This document shows positions 7,538 through 15,597 of a stretch of DNA of 33,211 bases, piece by piece. This DNA comes from Oscillospiraceae bacterium. GTDB taxonomy: Bacteria > Bacillota > Clostridia > Oscillospirales > Oscillospiraceae. The position numbers and the translations under genes were made by a program. The stretch lies in NCBI GenBank assembly GCA_017447645.1, contig JAFSNA010000096.1:1-33211 (forward strand). Reading direction: 5' to 3'. The notes below the pieces were generated by a model. The model was given only the letters and a program-made list of their open reading frames with translations, searched no databases and was not told the origin of the DNA. Position 1 is the first letter of the stretch. Each line of letters opens with the position of its first letter.

Positions 7538-8177
7538 GATCCTTTTCCTGGATCCGCATATCGTCGTCTGCCTCAAACCCTCCGGCGTCGCGTCCGAGGA
7601 AGAGGGCATGCCGACGCTGCTGCGCGAAACGCAGGGCGGGGAATTCTACTGCGTCCACCGGCTCGACAAGGCCGTCGGCGGCGTGATGGTCTACACCCGC
7701 ACAAAGCAGGCGGCCGCCGCGCTTTCCGCGGCCATTGCCGCGGGCGGGATGAAAAAGGAATATCTTGCCGTCGTGCAGGGTGCGCCGGACGAGAGGAAAG
7801 GAAGCATGCGCGACCTCCTCTACCACGACGCCGTGCGGAACAAAAGCTATATTGTCACGCGTCCGCGGCGCGGCGTGAAGGAAGCCCTGCTCGATTACGA
7901 GCTGACGGAGACAAAGGAAATAGAAGGCCGGACGATCTCGGCGCTGCGGATCGCGCTGCACACCGGCCGCAGCCACCAGATCCGCGTACAGCTTGCCTCG
8001 CGCGGCATGCCGCTTGTCGGAGATGGGCGCTACGGCAGCGCGATCCGAGGATGCCCGGTCGCGCTGTGGTCAGAGCGGCTGCGTTTTGCGCACCCCGTCG
8101 GCGGGGAGGAGCTGTGCTTTTCCGCGCCGCCGCCCGAGAGCTTCCCTTGGGATAGATTTAGTTTACATAACGCATAA
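7527..8177 (+). CDS. RluA-family pseudouridine synthase
   Basis: A 216-residue RNA pseudouridine synthase. The catalytic motif HRLDKAVGG begins at residue 44, with Asp47 as nucleophile. HTGRSHQIRVQLASRG (about 146-161) and LVGDGRYG (about 164-171) are further family motifs. It lacks the N-terminal S4 RNA-binding domain of RluC/RluD, so it belongs to the short type; whether it modifies rRNA or tRNA cannot be told. The start lies inside the preceding gene (11-bp overlap), with only a weak ribosome site, pointing to coupled translation. Confidence 0.9.
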   Translation: MEIEILFLDPHIVVCLKPSGVASEEEGMPTLLRETQGGEFYCVHRLDKAVGGVMVYTRTKQAAAALSAAIAAGGMKKEYLAVVQGAPDERKGSMRDLLYHDAVRNKSYIVTRPRRGVKEALLDYELTETKEIEGRTISALRIALHTGRSHQIRVQLASRGMPLVGDGRYGSAIRGCPVALWSERLRFAHPVGGEELCFSAPPPESFPWDRFSLHNA

Positions 8178-8213
8178 GAACGACTGCCCGACAATAAAAA
8201 AGGAGGACATTTC

Positions 8214-9971
8214 ATGGATATATCCAACATTGTCTCGCTGCTGGGAGGTATCGCGCTGTTCCTCTTCGGCATGGGACTGATGGGCGAAGGCCTGAAGAAG
8301 GTCGCCGGCAGCCAGATGGAGCTGATCCTGTTCCGCCTATCCGGCACGCCGCTCAAGGGGCTGCTGCTCGGCGCGGGCGTGACGGCTGTGATCCAGTCCT
8401 CTTCCGCGACTTCGGTCATGGTGGTCGGCTTTGTGAACTCCGGCATGATGAAGACGAAGCAGGCGCTCTGCGTGATCCACGGCGCGTTGATCGGCACGAG
8501 CATCACCGGCTGGATCATTTGCCTGTCCTATCTGGGCGGGGAGAGCGGCTGGGCCTCGCTGCTGTCCACCTCGACGATCGCCGCCTTTTTTGCCGTCGTC
8601 GGCATCCTGCTGCGCATGACGTCGAAGCGGCCTGCACGGAAGCATACGGGCGACATCCTGCTGGGCTTCACGGTGCTGATGTACGGGCTGCAGACGATGA
8701 GCGGCGCGGTCTCGCCGCTCCGGGACAGCCCGGGCTTCATCGCGCTCCTCACGACCTTCTCGCATCCGCTTATCGGTATGCTGCTCGGCGCGGCGGTCAC
8801 TGCCATCCTGCAGAGCGCGTCCGCTGCCATCGGTATCCTGCAGGCGCTCTCGGCCACAGGCGCGATCGACTTTGGCGTCGCCTATCCGATCATCCTCGGC
8901 ATCGCGGTCGGCGCCTCGGTGCCGGTGCTGCTTTCTGCGCTCGGTGCAAAAGTGGACGGCCGCCGCACGGCCTTCCTGTATCTCTTTGTCGAGCTCGTGG
9001 CGGCGATCCTCTTCGCCGCGCTCTATTACGGCCTGGACGCCACCGTGGGTCTCGGATGGCAGAGCCGGATCATGGATCCCTTCTCCATCGCCGCGGTCAA
9101 CACGGTCTTCCGTGTGATGACGGCCGTGTTCCTCATGCCCTTCAACCGCCGCTTCATCGCGCTGGCGGAGAAGCTGATCCGCGTCAGTGAGAGCGAGCGC
9201 AGCCAGAACGCCGCCTTTGACCGGCTGGACGAGCGTTTTCTTACGCACCCGCGCCTGGCGCTGGAGCAGAGCCGTCTGACGGTCATCGACATGGCGAACA
9301 CGTCCCGCCGGGCGGTGCACGACGCGGCCGCGCTCGTCTGGAAATTCACGCCGGAGGGCTTCAACGGGATCGAGCGGATGGAAAACCTGGTGGACGAGTT
9401 CGAGGACAGGATCGGCACCTATCTCGTCAAGCTCAACGCGCACGAGCTGAGCGAACAGCAGAACGAGGACATTTCGAAGTTCCTGCACACGATCAGCGAT
9501 TTCGAGCGCATCAGCGACCACGCGATGAATATCGCCGAGGTCGCGCAGAAGATGAGCGAGAACAAGGTCCGCTTCTCCGGCGGCGCCGAAAAGGAGATGC
9601 AGGTGCTCATGGCCGCGGTGGAAGAGATCATTTCCCTCTCCCTCGGCGCCTTCGAGCAGAACAGCCTTGAGCAGGCCTATTCCGTCGAGCCGCTGGAGGA
9701 GCGGATCGACGAGCTCTGCGACGAGATGAAGCTTCACCACGTGACAAGGCTCAAGAGCGGGATCTGCACGCTCAACCAGGGCTTCCCCTTCAACGACCTG
9801 ATCACGAACCTCGAGCGCGTGGCCGACCACTGCTCGAATATCGCCATCGCGATGATAGAGCTCAACCGCGACGACTTTGAAACGCACGGCTATGTCCTCA
9901 ACCTCAAGGAGCTGCACGCACACCGCTTTGACGAGTATTACGAGGGCTACGCCCGGAAATATCAGCTATAA
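8214..9971 (+). CDS. Na/Pi cotransporter family protein with PhoU-like domain
   Basis: A 585-residue inner-membrane protein. The N-terminal half holds two inverted Na/Pi cotransporter repeats with the substrate motifs QSSSAT (61-66) and QSASAA (200-205) among about eight membrane segments up to about residue 315. The C-terminal part (about 340-560) is helical and PhoU-like (for example ERISDHAMNIAEVAQ and LERVADHCSNIAIAMIE). Expected role: sodium-driven phosphate uptake or efflux, with the PhoU-like part sensing or gating. AAAGGAGGACATTTC precedes the ATG. It is 36 bp after rluA and 27 bp before the coiled-coil gene. Confidence 0.93.
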   Translation: MDISNIVSLLGGIALFLFGMGLMGEGLKKVAGSQMELILFRLSGTPLKGLLLGAGVTAVIQSSSATSVMVVGFVNSGMMKTKQALCVIHGALIGTSITGWIICLSYLGGESGWASLLSTSTIAAFFAVVGILLRMTSKRPARKHTGDILLGFTVLMYGLQTMSGAVSPLRDSPGFIALLTTFSHPLIGMLLGAAVTAILQSASAAIGILQALSATGAIDFGVAYPIILGIAVGASVPVLLSALGAKVDGRRTAFLYLFVELVAAILFAALYYGLDATVGLGWQSRIMDPFSIAAVNTVFRVMTAVFLMPFNRRFIALAEKLIRVSESERSQNAAFDRLDERFLTHPRLALEQSRLTVIDMANTSRRAVHDAAALVWKFTPEGFNGIERMENLVDEFEDRIGTYLVKLNAHELSEQQNEDISKFLHTISDFERISDHAMNIAEVAQKMSENKVRFSGGAEKEMQVLMAAVEEIISLSLGAFEQNSLEQAYSVEPLEERIDELCDEMKLHHVTRLKSGICTLNQGFPFNDLITNLERVADHCSNIAIAMIELNRDDFETHGYVLNLKELHAHRFDEYYEGYARKYQL

Positions 9972-9998
9972 GCTTTTATCCACACGGAGGGGATCGTT

Positions 9999-11588
9999 TT
10001 GCGGCATCCTGCCCTGACACGCTTTTTCGCCGCTTTTCTCGCGGTCGTGAGCGTGATCACGCTGATCTCCGGCGGCGTCTGCATCAAGAAGGCCGCCGAC
10101 AGCATGGAAAAACAGAATACGAACACCGCCCGCCTCTCCGAAAAGGCCGCCGAGGCGAAGGAGCTGCGCGCCGCGCTCGATGCGATGCCGGAGTCCTTTG
10201 AACGCAAAAGCGACGCCTATGACGAGGCAAAAGAGAGGTATGACAGCGAGAAGCTGAGTTACCGCAAGGATCTGTCGATCTACACGGCAACGGAGGCCGC
10301 GCTCAAGCAGGCGCAGGAAAAGATCGACGAGGGCTATGCCGCGCTGCGCATGGGCTGGATCGAGCATGACAACGGCGAAAAGGCGCTCAACGACGCCGAG
10401 GCGCAGTTCCGTCCCGGCTACGAGCAGTATCTGGCCGGAAAGGCTCAGCTTGAGGAGGGCAAAAAGCAGGTCGCTCAGGCTGAAAAGCTGCTTGAAAGCA
10501 TACCGGATCCGGGCATGCTGCGGACCGGACTGGACGCGCTCAAGGCCTCGCGGACGGAGATCGGCGCCTCGCTCGACGCGATCCAGAACACGCTCGAGCA
10601 CCCGCCGACCGATCCCGAGACCGGCGAGGTCGACAGCGCCGCTCAAAGCGCGCAGCTGCTCTCCCAGCTCGCCGCGCTGAGCGGCAGGCTCGCGGCCGTG
10701 CAGGCGAGCGTATCCGACGTGTACGGCGCCGAAGCGGTATCGCAGGCGCTGGCCGCGCTGGCCCGGCAGGCCGGCTCCATGTCCGGCGGAGGCATGAGCG
10801 AGGAAGAGCTTGTCGCCGCCGCGAGGAATCTTGTCGCGTCGGGACAGAGTCTCAGCGGCGCGTTCAACAGCCTGATCGCGAGTTCGGAGCAGACGCTGAC
10901 GATGCTCGAAGGTCTGCCGGAGCTGAAGGCGCAGCTCGCGCAGGCGGAGGCGGCGCTGAAGGAGGGCGAGCCGGCGCTGCTGAAGGCCAAAAAGGCCTTT
11001 GAAGAGGGAAGAGCGGGACTGGAGAAGGCCAAACAGGCGCTCATTTACGCCGAAGCGCAGCTGATCAAGGGCAAAAAGGAGCTTGAGGAAAAGCAGGCCG
11101 AACAGCTGGCGACAAAGGAGGATCTCGACCGCCGCAAGACCGAACTGGAACAGGAAGCGGAACGGCTTGCCGCTATGCTTCGTGAGGTGGAGGACTACCG
11201 GGACAAGAAGGACCGCTTCGGCAATCTCCGCTATGCTCTCCTCGCCGACGAGGGTATTTCCGCGCGCGTCCGCGCGGGCGAGGATCTGATCGAAGGCTCG
11301 GAGGAGGAGCTGCGGCTGCGCGCCGCGGGCACGAAGCGGGAATATGAGCTGCGGCTGGCCGCCGCGATCGCCATGATCGCCGCCGCGCTCTGCGGCGTCG
11401 TCACGACCTGCGCCTCCTTCCGCGACAGGCAGGGCGTGAGGATCCTGCTACCTGCGGCGCTCGCCTTCGTATTCGCCGCTCTGGCCGAGTGCCTCAGCGT
11501 CCACGCCGCGCGCGGACCGATCTATACGGTGCTGTTCGTCGGCCTCTTCGCCGCGGCGGTGCTGGCGCTGAATTTGAAAAAGGCTTAA
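9999..11588 (+). CDS. Unrecognised membrane-anchored coiled-coil protein
   Basis: A 529-residue protein of no family I can name. It has an N-terminal membrane segment (about 8-28), then some 400 residues of Ala/Glu/Lys/Leu/Gln-rich sequence predicted to be coiled coil, and about three membrane segments in the last 80 residues. Two stretches (about 105-165 and 305-375) repeat a pattern of L..G...LE.AK..L, like the coiled regions of YhgE/Pip-type and some FtsX-linked proteins. Both ends would be in the membrane with a long extracellular or cytoplasmic rod between. TTG start with GGAGG 8 nt upstream. It sits 27 bp after the Na/Pi gene, so it is probably cotranscribed with it, and it ends at a bidirectional terminator. 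Confidence 0.75.
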   Translation: MRHPALTRFFAAFLAVVSVITLISGGVCIKKAADSMEKQNTNTARLSEKAAEAKELRAALDAMPESFERKSDAYDEAKERYDSEKLSYRKDLSIYTATEAALKQAQEKIDEGYAALRMGWIEHDNGEKALNDAEAQFRPGYEQYLAGKAQLEEGKKQVAQAEKLLESIPDPGMLRTGLDALKASRTEIGASLDAIQNTLEHPPTDPETGEVDSAAQSAQLLSQLAALSGRLAAVQASVSDVYGAEAVSQALAALARQAGSMSGGGMSEEELVAAARNLVASGQSLSGAFNSLIASSEQTLTMLEGLPELKAQLAQAEAALKEGEPALLKAKKAFEEGRAGLEKAKQALIYAEAQLIKGKKELEEKQAEQLATKEDLDRRKTELEQEAERLAAMLREVEDYRDKKDRFGNLRYALLADEGISARVRAGEDLIEGSEEELRLRAAGTKREYELRLAAAIAMIAAALCGVVTTCASFRDRQGVRILLPAALAFVFAALAECLSVHAARGPIYTVLFVGLFAAAVLALNLKKA

Positions 11589-11591
11589 CAG

Positions 11592-11629
11592 AAAAAGCGA
11601 TCCCGGAATCATTCCGGAATCGCTTTTTT
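11592..11629. terminator. Bidirectional terminator between convergent genes
   Basis: AAAAAGCGAT pairs with ATCGCTTTTT, enclosing a second stem CCGGAAT/ATTCCGG. A-run and T-run flank it, so it works on both strands. The last codons and stop of the minus-strand glycosyltransferase lie inside the hairpin. Confidence 0.85.
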
Positions 11630-12877
11630 GACCGTCGGCGCGCGGAGGGGATCCTCTGCGCGTCCTGCTTTTTCCAGCGCCGCAAGGATCTCGTCCGCGC
11701 GCGCGGCCCAGGTGTTCTCCCTCGCTTCCTTCCGCAGAGCGGCTTTGAGCAGGGGCTCATCCCGCTCCTTCAGCAGAACCTCGGCCTTTTGCAGGAAGTC
11801 CGCGGCGTCCGCATAGGTCTCGACACAGCCGTAGCGCAGGCACTCGGGCATCCGCGAGCAGAGGATCGGCTTTTCCGCGGCCATATACTCATAAAGCTTG
11901 ACCGGCGAGGTCGAGCGCGTGATGTCGTTGAGCACGAAGGGGATCAGCGCGAGATCGAACAGCCGCAGGAAGGAGGGCAGCCGCGCATAGGGCTGCGGCG
12001 GGATCCACAGCACGTTTTTTCGCCTGAGGAGCCCGCTCTTCGGCAGGCTGCCGTCGTAGTCCATGCCGACGAGCAGAAACAGCCACTCCGGCCGTGCGTC
12101 CGCCGCGGCGGCGATCAGCGTGTAGTCGAACCAGACCGCCAGCGCGCCGTAATAGCCGAGCGTGCCGCGGAAGCGCGCCGCCGTCTCCGCGGCCTCCGGC
12201 GCGGGCGGGGCGAAAGCGCTGCGCCTGAAATGAGCGTAATCCCCGGCGTTGGGGCTGAGGATCGCCCGGCGGGCAAAGGGCAGGGCCTTGTCGTAGAGAG
12301 CGCGCGCCGTGCAGACCGTCAGATCCGCGCGGCGAAGGAGCCGCAAATGCTCGCGCCGCATGCTCTCGTCATAGCCGTCGAAGATCTCCAGCTCGTCGAT
12401 ATATTCATAGATCACGCTGTCCGGCCGCAGCAGCTCGATGTAGCGGCGGTTGGCGGTCCAGCTCAGCGAAAGGATCGTCTCGGACGCGCCGCGTAAAATC
12501 GTCCGGAGCTCGTGCGACAGCGCGGCGTTGACGAGCCAGAGCCTGTCGCCGAGCTTTTCCGCGACCGCCGTGCGGTCGTACGCCGCGTTGGAGGTGAGGT
12601 AGAGGACGAGCGTGTTTTCCTTTTCGCTGTACGCGCGGGCAAGCTGCTGCGGACGCTGGAAAAGCGGCAGGTGCCAGTCGAGCGTCGGCGGGAAGACGAT
12701 CACGCGCCGTCCCTCGACGGGCGCGGCAAGCTCGGCGCGCAGACGGCGCGCCCCGGCGCGCGAGCGCAGAAAGAGCGCAAAGCGGCGCAGTGCGGCCCTC
12801 AGCTCCCGCAGAGCCTCGGCAAAGCGCAGATGCAGCAGATGGGAAAGGAAACGCCGGAAAAAGCGCCCGAAACGCAA
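11609..12877 (-). CDS. Glycosyltransferase, GT4-like
   Basis: A cytoplasmic or membrane-associated sugar transferase of about 420 residues. Signs are FPPTLDWHLPLFQRPQQLA near the start of the conserved part, a Rossmann-like second domain (RGTLGYYGALAVWFD), and the C-terminal nucleotide-sugar motif TSPVKLYEYMAAEKPIL. The donor and acceptor are unknown; the adjacent exporter suggests surface glycan synthesis. The N-terminal 60 residues are very rich in Arg and Leu. The start is a real problem: a perfect AAGGAGG at the end of the ATPase gene is followed by no ATG, GTG or TTG in this frame at proper distance. TTG at 12877 (21 nt away) or GTG at 12997 (103-bp overlap, no ribosome site) are the options; I list the TTG. 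Confidence 0.8.
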   Translation of the reverse strand: MRFGRFFRRFLSHLLHLRFAEALRELRAALRRFALFLRSRAGARRLRAELAAPVEGRRVIVFPPTLDWHLPLFQRPQQLARAYSEKENTLVLYLTSNAAYDRTAVAEKLGDRLWLVNAALSHELRTILRGASETILSLSWTANRRYIELLRPDSVIYEYIDELEIFDGYDESMRREHLRLLRRADLTVCTARALYDKALPFARRAILSPNAGDYAHFRRSAFAPPAPEAAETAARFRGTLGYYGALAVWFDYTLIAAAADARPEWLFLLVGMDYDGSLPKSGLLRRKNVLWIPPQPYARLPSFLRLFDLALIPFVLNDITRSTSPVKLYEYMAAEKPILCSRMPECLRYGCVETYADAADFLQKAEVLLKERDEPLLKAALRKEARENTWAARADEILAALEKAGRAEDPLRAPTVKKAIPE

Positions 12878-12894
12878 AAAGAGATGCGTATGCT

Positions 12895-13632
12895 TCAGCC
12901 TCCTTGAAACAGGGAAGAGAGATAGTGCCCGCAGACCGCGCCGCTCTCGCCGTCCTCGCGCAGCACGCCGTGTTCGAGCCAAAGCGCGCGCGGACACAGC
13001 TTGCGGATCTGATCGACGGAGTGCGAGACGAACAGGACCGTCGTCCCGCCGCGGATCATGCGCAGCATCTTCTCCTCGCTTTTGGCCTGAAAGGCGGCGT
13101 CGCCCACGGACAGGATCTCGTCGACGATCAGGATCTCCGGTTCGACCCGCACGGCGATGGAAAAGGCCAGACGCGCGGTCATGCCGGAGGAGAAATTCTG
13201 CACCGGAACGTCGAGAAAGGCGCGCAGCTCGGAAAAATCGACGATGGAGTCGAAGCGGCTTTCGAGAAAGGGACGCGAATAGCCCATGATCGCGCCGTTG
13301 AGGAAAATGTTTTCACGCGCGGTCAGCTGCGGATCGAAGCCGGCGCCGAGCTCGATCATCGGACATACGGCGCCGCCGCAGCGTACGCGGCCCTCCGTCG
13401 GCTTCATGACGCCCGCGACGAGCTTCAAAAGCGTGGATTTTCCCGCGCCGTTCGTCCCGACGAGCCCGACGACCTCGCCCCGCCGGAGGGAGAAGGAGAC
13501 GCCGCGCAGCGCCCAGAACTCGTTCCGCTCGCGCTTTTTGGCGCGCGGCGCGTCCACGAACCACTGCTTGAGGGAAAAGCCCCGTTCGATGCCGAGATTG
13601 AAGCGCATCGAAAGCGCCTCGGCCTCGATCAT
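12895..13632 (-). CDS. Polysaccharide ABC exporter ATPase (TagH/RfbE-like)
   Basis: A 245-residue ATP-binding subunit of an ABC-2 exporter for polysaccharide or teichoic acid. Walker A GTNGAGKST is at residues 59-67, the signature is FSSGM, Walker B is ILIVDE, and the H-loop is in VSHSVDQI. The opening MIEAEALSMRFNL and the region before Walker A (FWALRGVSFSLRRGE) are typical of TagH/Wzt-type subunits. It lacks the C-terminal glycan-binding domain of Wzt. The ATG at 13632 has GGAG 8 nt upstream; an in-frame ATG at 13674 overlaps the permease stop and has no site. It pairs with the permease just upstream. Confidence 0.92.
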   Translation of the reverse strand: MIEAEALSMRFNLGIERGFSLKQWFVDAPRAKKRERNEFWALRGVSFSLRRGEVVGLVGTNGAGKSTLLKLVAGVMKPTEGRVRCGGAVCPMIELGAGFDPQLTARENIFLNGAIMGYSRPFLESRFDSIVDFSELRAFLDVPVQNFSSGMTARLAFSIAVRVEPEILIVDEILSVGDAAFQAKSEEKMLRMIRGGTTVLFVSHSVDQIRKLCPRALWLEHGVLREDGESGAVCGHYLSSLFQGG

Positions 13633-13666
13633 GAGCTCGTCTCCGCCGCCTGTCATGCGCGCCCCG

Positions 13667-14482
13667 TCAGGCATAGTAGATAAAACGGTCCTGCGTCCTT
13701 CGGAAGAAGACGGCGCCGCCGAGGAGCGCGAGCAGCGCCGAGAGCGCGCAGATCAGAAACTGCCGCGGCGCGGGCGTCGTGTGGAAGAGCACGATCGTAC
13801 GGGCGAAGGAAATGTACTGATACAGGGGATTGAGCCTGAGCAGCGCGATCAGCGGCGCGCTGCCGATCATGGAGATGTCGTACATGATGGGCGTGAGATA
13901 GGTCCATACGGTGAGCACGATGCCGTAGATATAGAAGAGGTCGCGCAGGAACACCGCCGCCGCGGAGAGCAGCAGCGCCATCCCCAGCGTGAAGCCCAGC
14001 AGACAGAGATAATCATAAGGCAGCAGCAGGTGCTGCCAGCACAGCCCCGTGCCGGTCAGCAGGATGACGGCGTAAAGCGGCAGCAGCGTCAGCACAAAAT
14101 TGATCCCGACGAAGAGGCACTTCGACAGAGGGAAGATATACTTCGGCATGTAGACCTTGCCGAGCAGCGCAAAATTGGCCACCACGCTGCTCATGGCGAG
14201 ATTGGACGCCTCGGAGAAATAATTGAAGAGCGTCAGTCCCGTCATCAGATAGCTCAGATAGCTCACGCCCGGAACGGAAAAGCGGAACACGTTCCTAAAG
14301 ACGACGGCCATCACGCACATCATCAGCACGGGATAGAGCAGGCTCCACAGCATACCGAGGACCGAACGCTTGTATTTGACCTTGAAATCGCGCACGATCA
14401 GCTCGCGCAGCAGAAAACCGTATTTTTTCGCGGCGAGGGACAGCGAGGAAAAAACGCCGGGCGCACATGCGGAAACGACCAT
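13667..14482 (-). CDS. Polysaccharide ABC exporter permease (TagG-like)
   Basis: A 271-residue ABC-2 type membrane permease. The family opening (LLRELIVRDFKVKYKRSVLGMLWSLLYPVLMM, here given as positions about 25-55) precedes six hydrophobic segments. With the following ATPase it would flip lipid-linked glycan or teichoic acid across the membrane. An in-frame start 36 bp further upstream lies inside the galE terminator hairpin, so ATG at 14482 is preferred; it has only a weak AGG 9 nt upstream and follows the terminator T-run by 14 bp. No separate promoter is visible, so expression may depend on readthrough. Confidence 0.88.
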   Translation of the reverse strand: MVVSACAPGVFSSLSLAAKKYGFLLRELIVRDFKVKYKRSVLGMLWSLLYPVLMMCVMAVVFRNVFRFSVPGVSYLSYLMTGLTLFNYFSEASNLAMSSVVANFALLGKVYMPKYIFPLSKCLFVGINFVLTLLPLYAVILLTGTGLCWQHLLLPYDYLCLLGFTLGMALLLSAAAVFLRDLFYIYGIVLTVWTYLTPIMYDISMIGSAPLIALLRLNPLYQYISFARTIVLFHTTPAPRQFLICALSALLALLGGAVFFRRTQDRFIYYA

Positions 14483-14496
14483 TGGAAAAAACCTGC

Positions 14497-14532
14497 AAAA
14501 AAAGAGATACGGGAACATTCTCCCCGTATCTC
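14497..14532 (-). terminator. Terminator or attenuator between galE and the exporter
   Basis: On the minus strand a 10-bp perfect stem GAGATACGGG/CCCGTATCTC, a 9-nt loop and seven T (14503-14497). It ends the galE operon 38 bp after the stop and lies just before the permease start. Confidence 0.85.
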
Positions 14533-14569
14533 GTGAAAAATATACCGGCAGGAAAGCAAATGCCGATAA

Positions 14570-15586
14570 TTACTCCTGGTATCCCATGGGATTCTTCGAC
14601 TGCCAGGCCCAGGTGTCGCGGCACATGTCCTCCAGCGTGTACTGCGCCTTCCAGCCGAGCAGCTGTGCGCTCTTGTCCGGGTTGGAATAAAGCACCGCCA
14701 GGTCGCCGGCGCGGCGCGGAGCGATCTCATAGGGGATCTTTACCCCGTTCACACGCTCGAAGGTCTTGACCATGTCCAGCACGCTGTAGCCCTGGCCGGT
14801 GCCGAGGTTGAACACGCTCTCGCCGCGGTGGTTCTGCATGTACTCGATGGCCGCGACATGGCCGCGAGCCAGGTCGACGACATGGATGTAATCGCGCACG
14901 CCGGTGCCGTCGGGCGTGTCGTAGTCATTGCCGAAGACGTTCAGATGATCGCGGCGGCCGACCGCGACCTGCGCGATGAAGGGCATGAGGTTGTTGGGAA
15001 TGCCGCGCGGATCCTCGCCGATCAGACCGCTGCTGTGCGCGCCGATCGGGTTGAAGTAGCGCAGAAGGCTGACGGAAAAGTCCTCGACCGCTTTGGAGGT
15101 GTCGCGCAGGATCTGTTCGGACATATACTTCGTCCAGCCGTAGGGATTGGTGCACATGCCGGTGCGCGCGGTCTCCTTCAGGGGCATCTCGTTGTCGCCG
15201 GAGTAGACCGTGGCGGAGGACGAAAAGACGATATTCTTCACGCCGTGGTCTCGCATGGCTTCGCAGAGCCGGACGGTGGAGAAGAGGTTGTTGTCGTAGT
15301 ATTCCAGCGGCATCGCCACAGACTCGCCCACGGCCTTGAGCCCGGCGAAGTGGATCGCGCAGTCGATGCTGTGCTTTTCAAAGATGCGGTCGAGCGCGGC
15401 GCGGTCGCGCACGTCGTTTTCATAGAAGGCCACATCCTTGCCCGTGATCTGCTCCACGCGTTCGATGGCCTTCGCGCTGGAGTTGACCAGATTGTCGATG
15501 ACGACGACCTTGTGGCCGCGCTCGAGCAGCTCCACACAGGTGTGGCTACCGATATAGCCGGCTCCGCCGGTGACGAGTACGTTCAT
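14570..15586 (-). CDS. galE: UDP-glucose 4-epimerase
   Basis: A 338-residue short-chain dehydrogenase-type enzyme that interconverts UDP-glucose and UDP-galactose with bound NAD. The NAD motif GGAGYIGS is at residues 7-14, the catalytic serine lies in SSSATVY (122-128), and the YxxxK pair is Y149/K153 in YGWTK. Length and the C-terminal sequence (VLYSNPDKSAQLLGWKA) match bacterial GalE. AAAGGAG is 6 nt before the ATG. It is the last gene of the recJ operon, 11 bp after a nucleotidyltransferase, which suggests supply of activated sugars for the neighbouring glycan genes. Confidence 0.96.
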   Translation of the reverse strand: MNVLVTGGAGYIGSHTCVELLERGHKVVVIDNLVNSSAKAIERVEQITGKDVAFYENDVRDRAALDRIFEKHSIDCAIHFAGLKAVGESVAMPLEYYDNNLFSTVRLCEAMRDHGVKNIVFSSSATVYSGDNEMPLKETARTGMCTNPYGWTKYMSEQILRDTSKAVEDFSVSLLRYFNPIGAHSSGLIGEDPRGIPNNLMPFIAQVAVGRRDHLNVFGNDYDTPDGTGVRDYIHVVDLARGHVAAIEYMQNHRGESVFNLGTGQGYSVLDMVKTFERVNGVKIPYEIAPRRAGDLAVLYSNPDKSAQLLGWKAQYTLEDMCRDTWAWQSKNPMGYQE

Positions 15587-15597
15587 GTCCTTCTCCT

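Noticed and set aside
8337..9923. A 528-codon minus-strand frame
   Set aside because: Antisense shadow of the Na/Pi cotransporter gene.
12877..12997. GTG at 12997 as the glycosyltransferase start
   Set aside because: It would overlap the ATPase gene by 103 bp without any ribosome site, and the added residues are Arg-rich shadow sequence; kept only as an alternative.
14483..14518. Upstream ATG extending the permease by 12 residues
   Set aside because: The codons lie inside the terminator hairpin that ends the galE operon.
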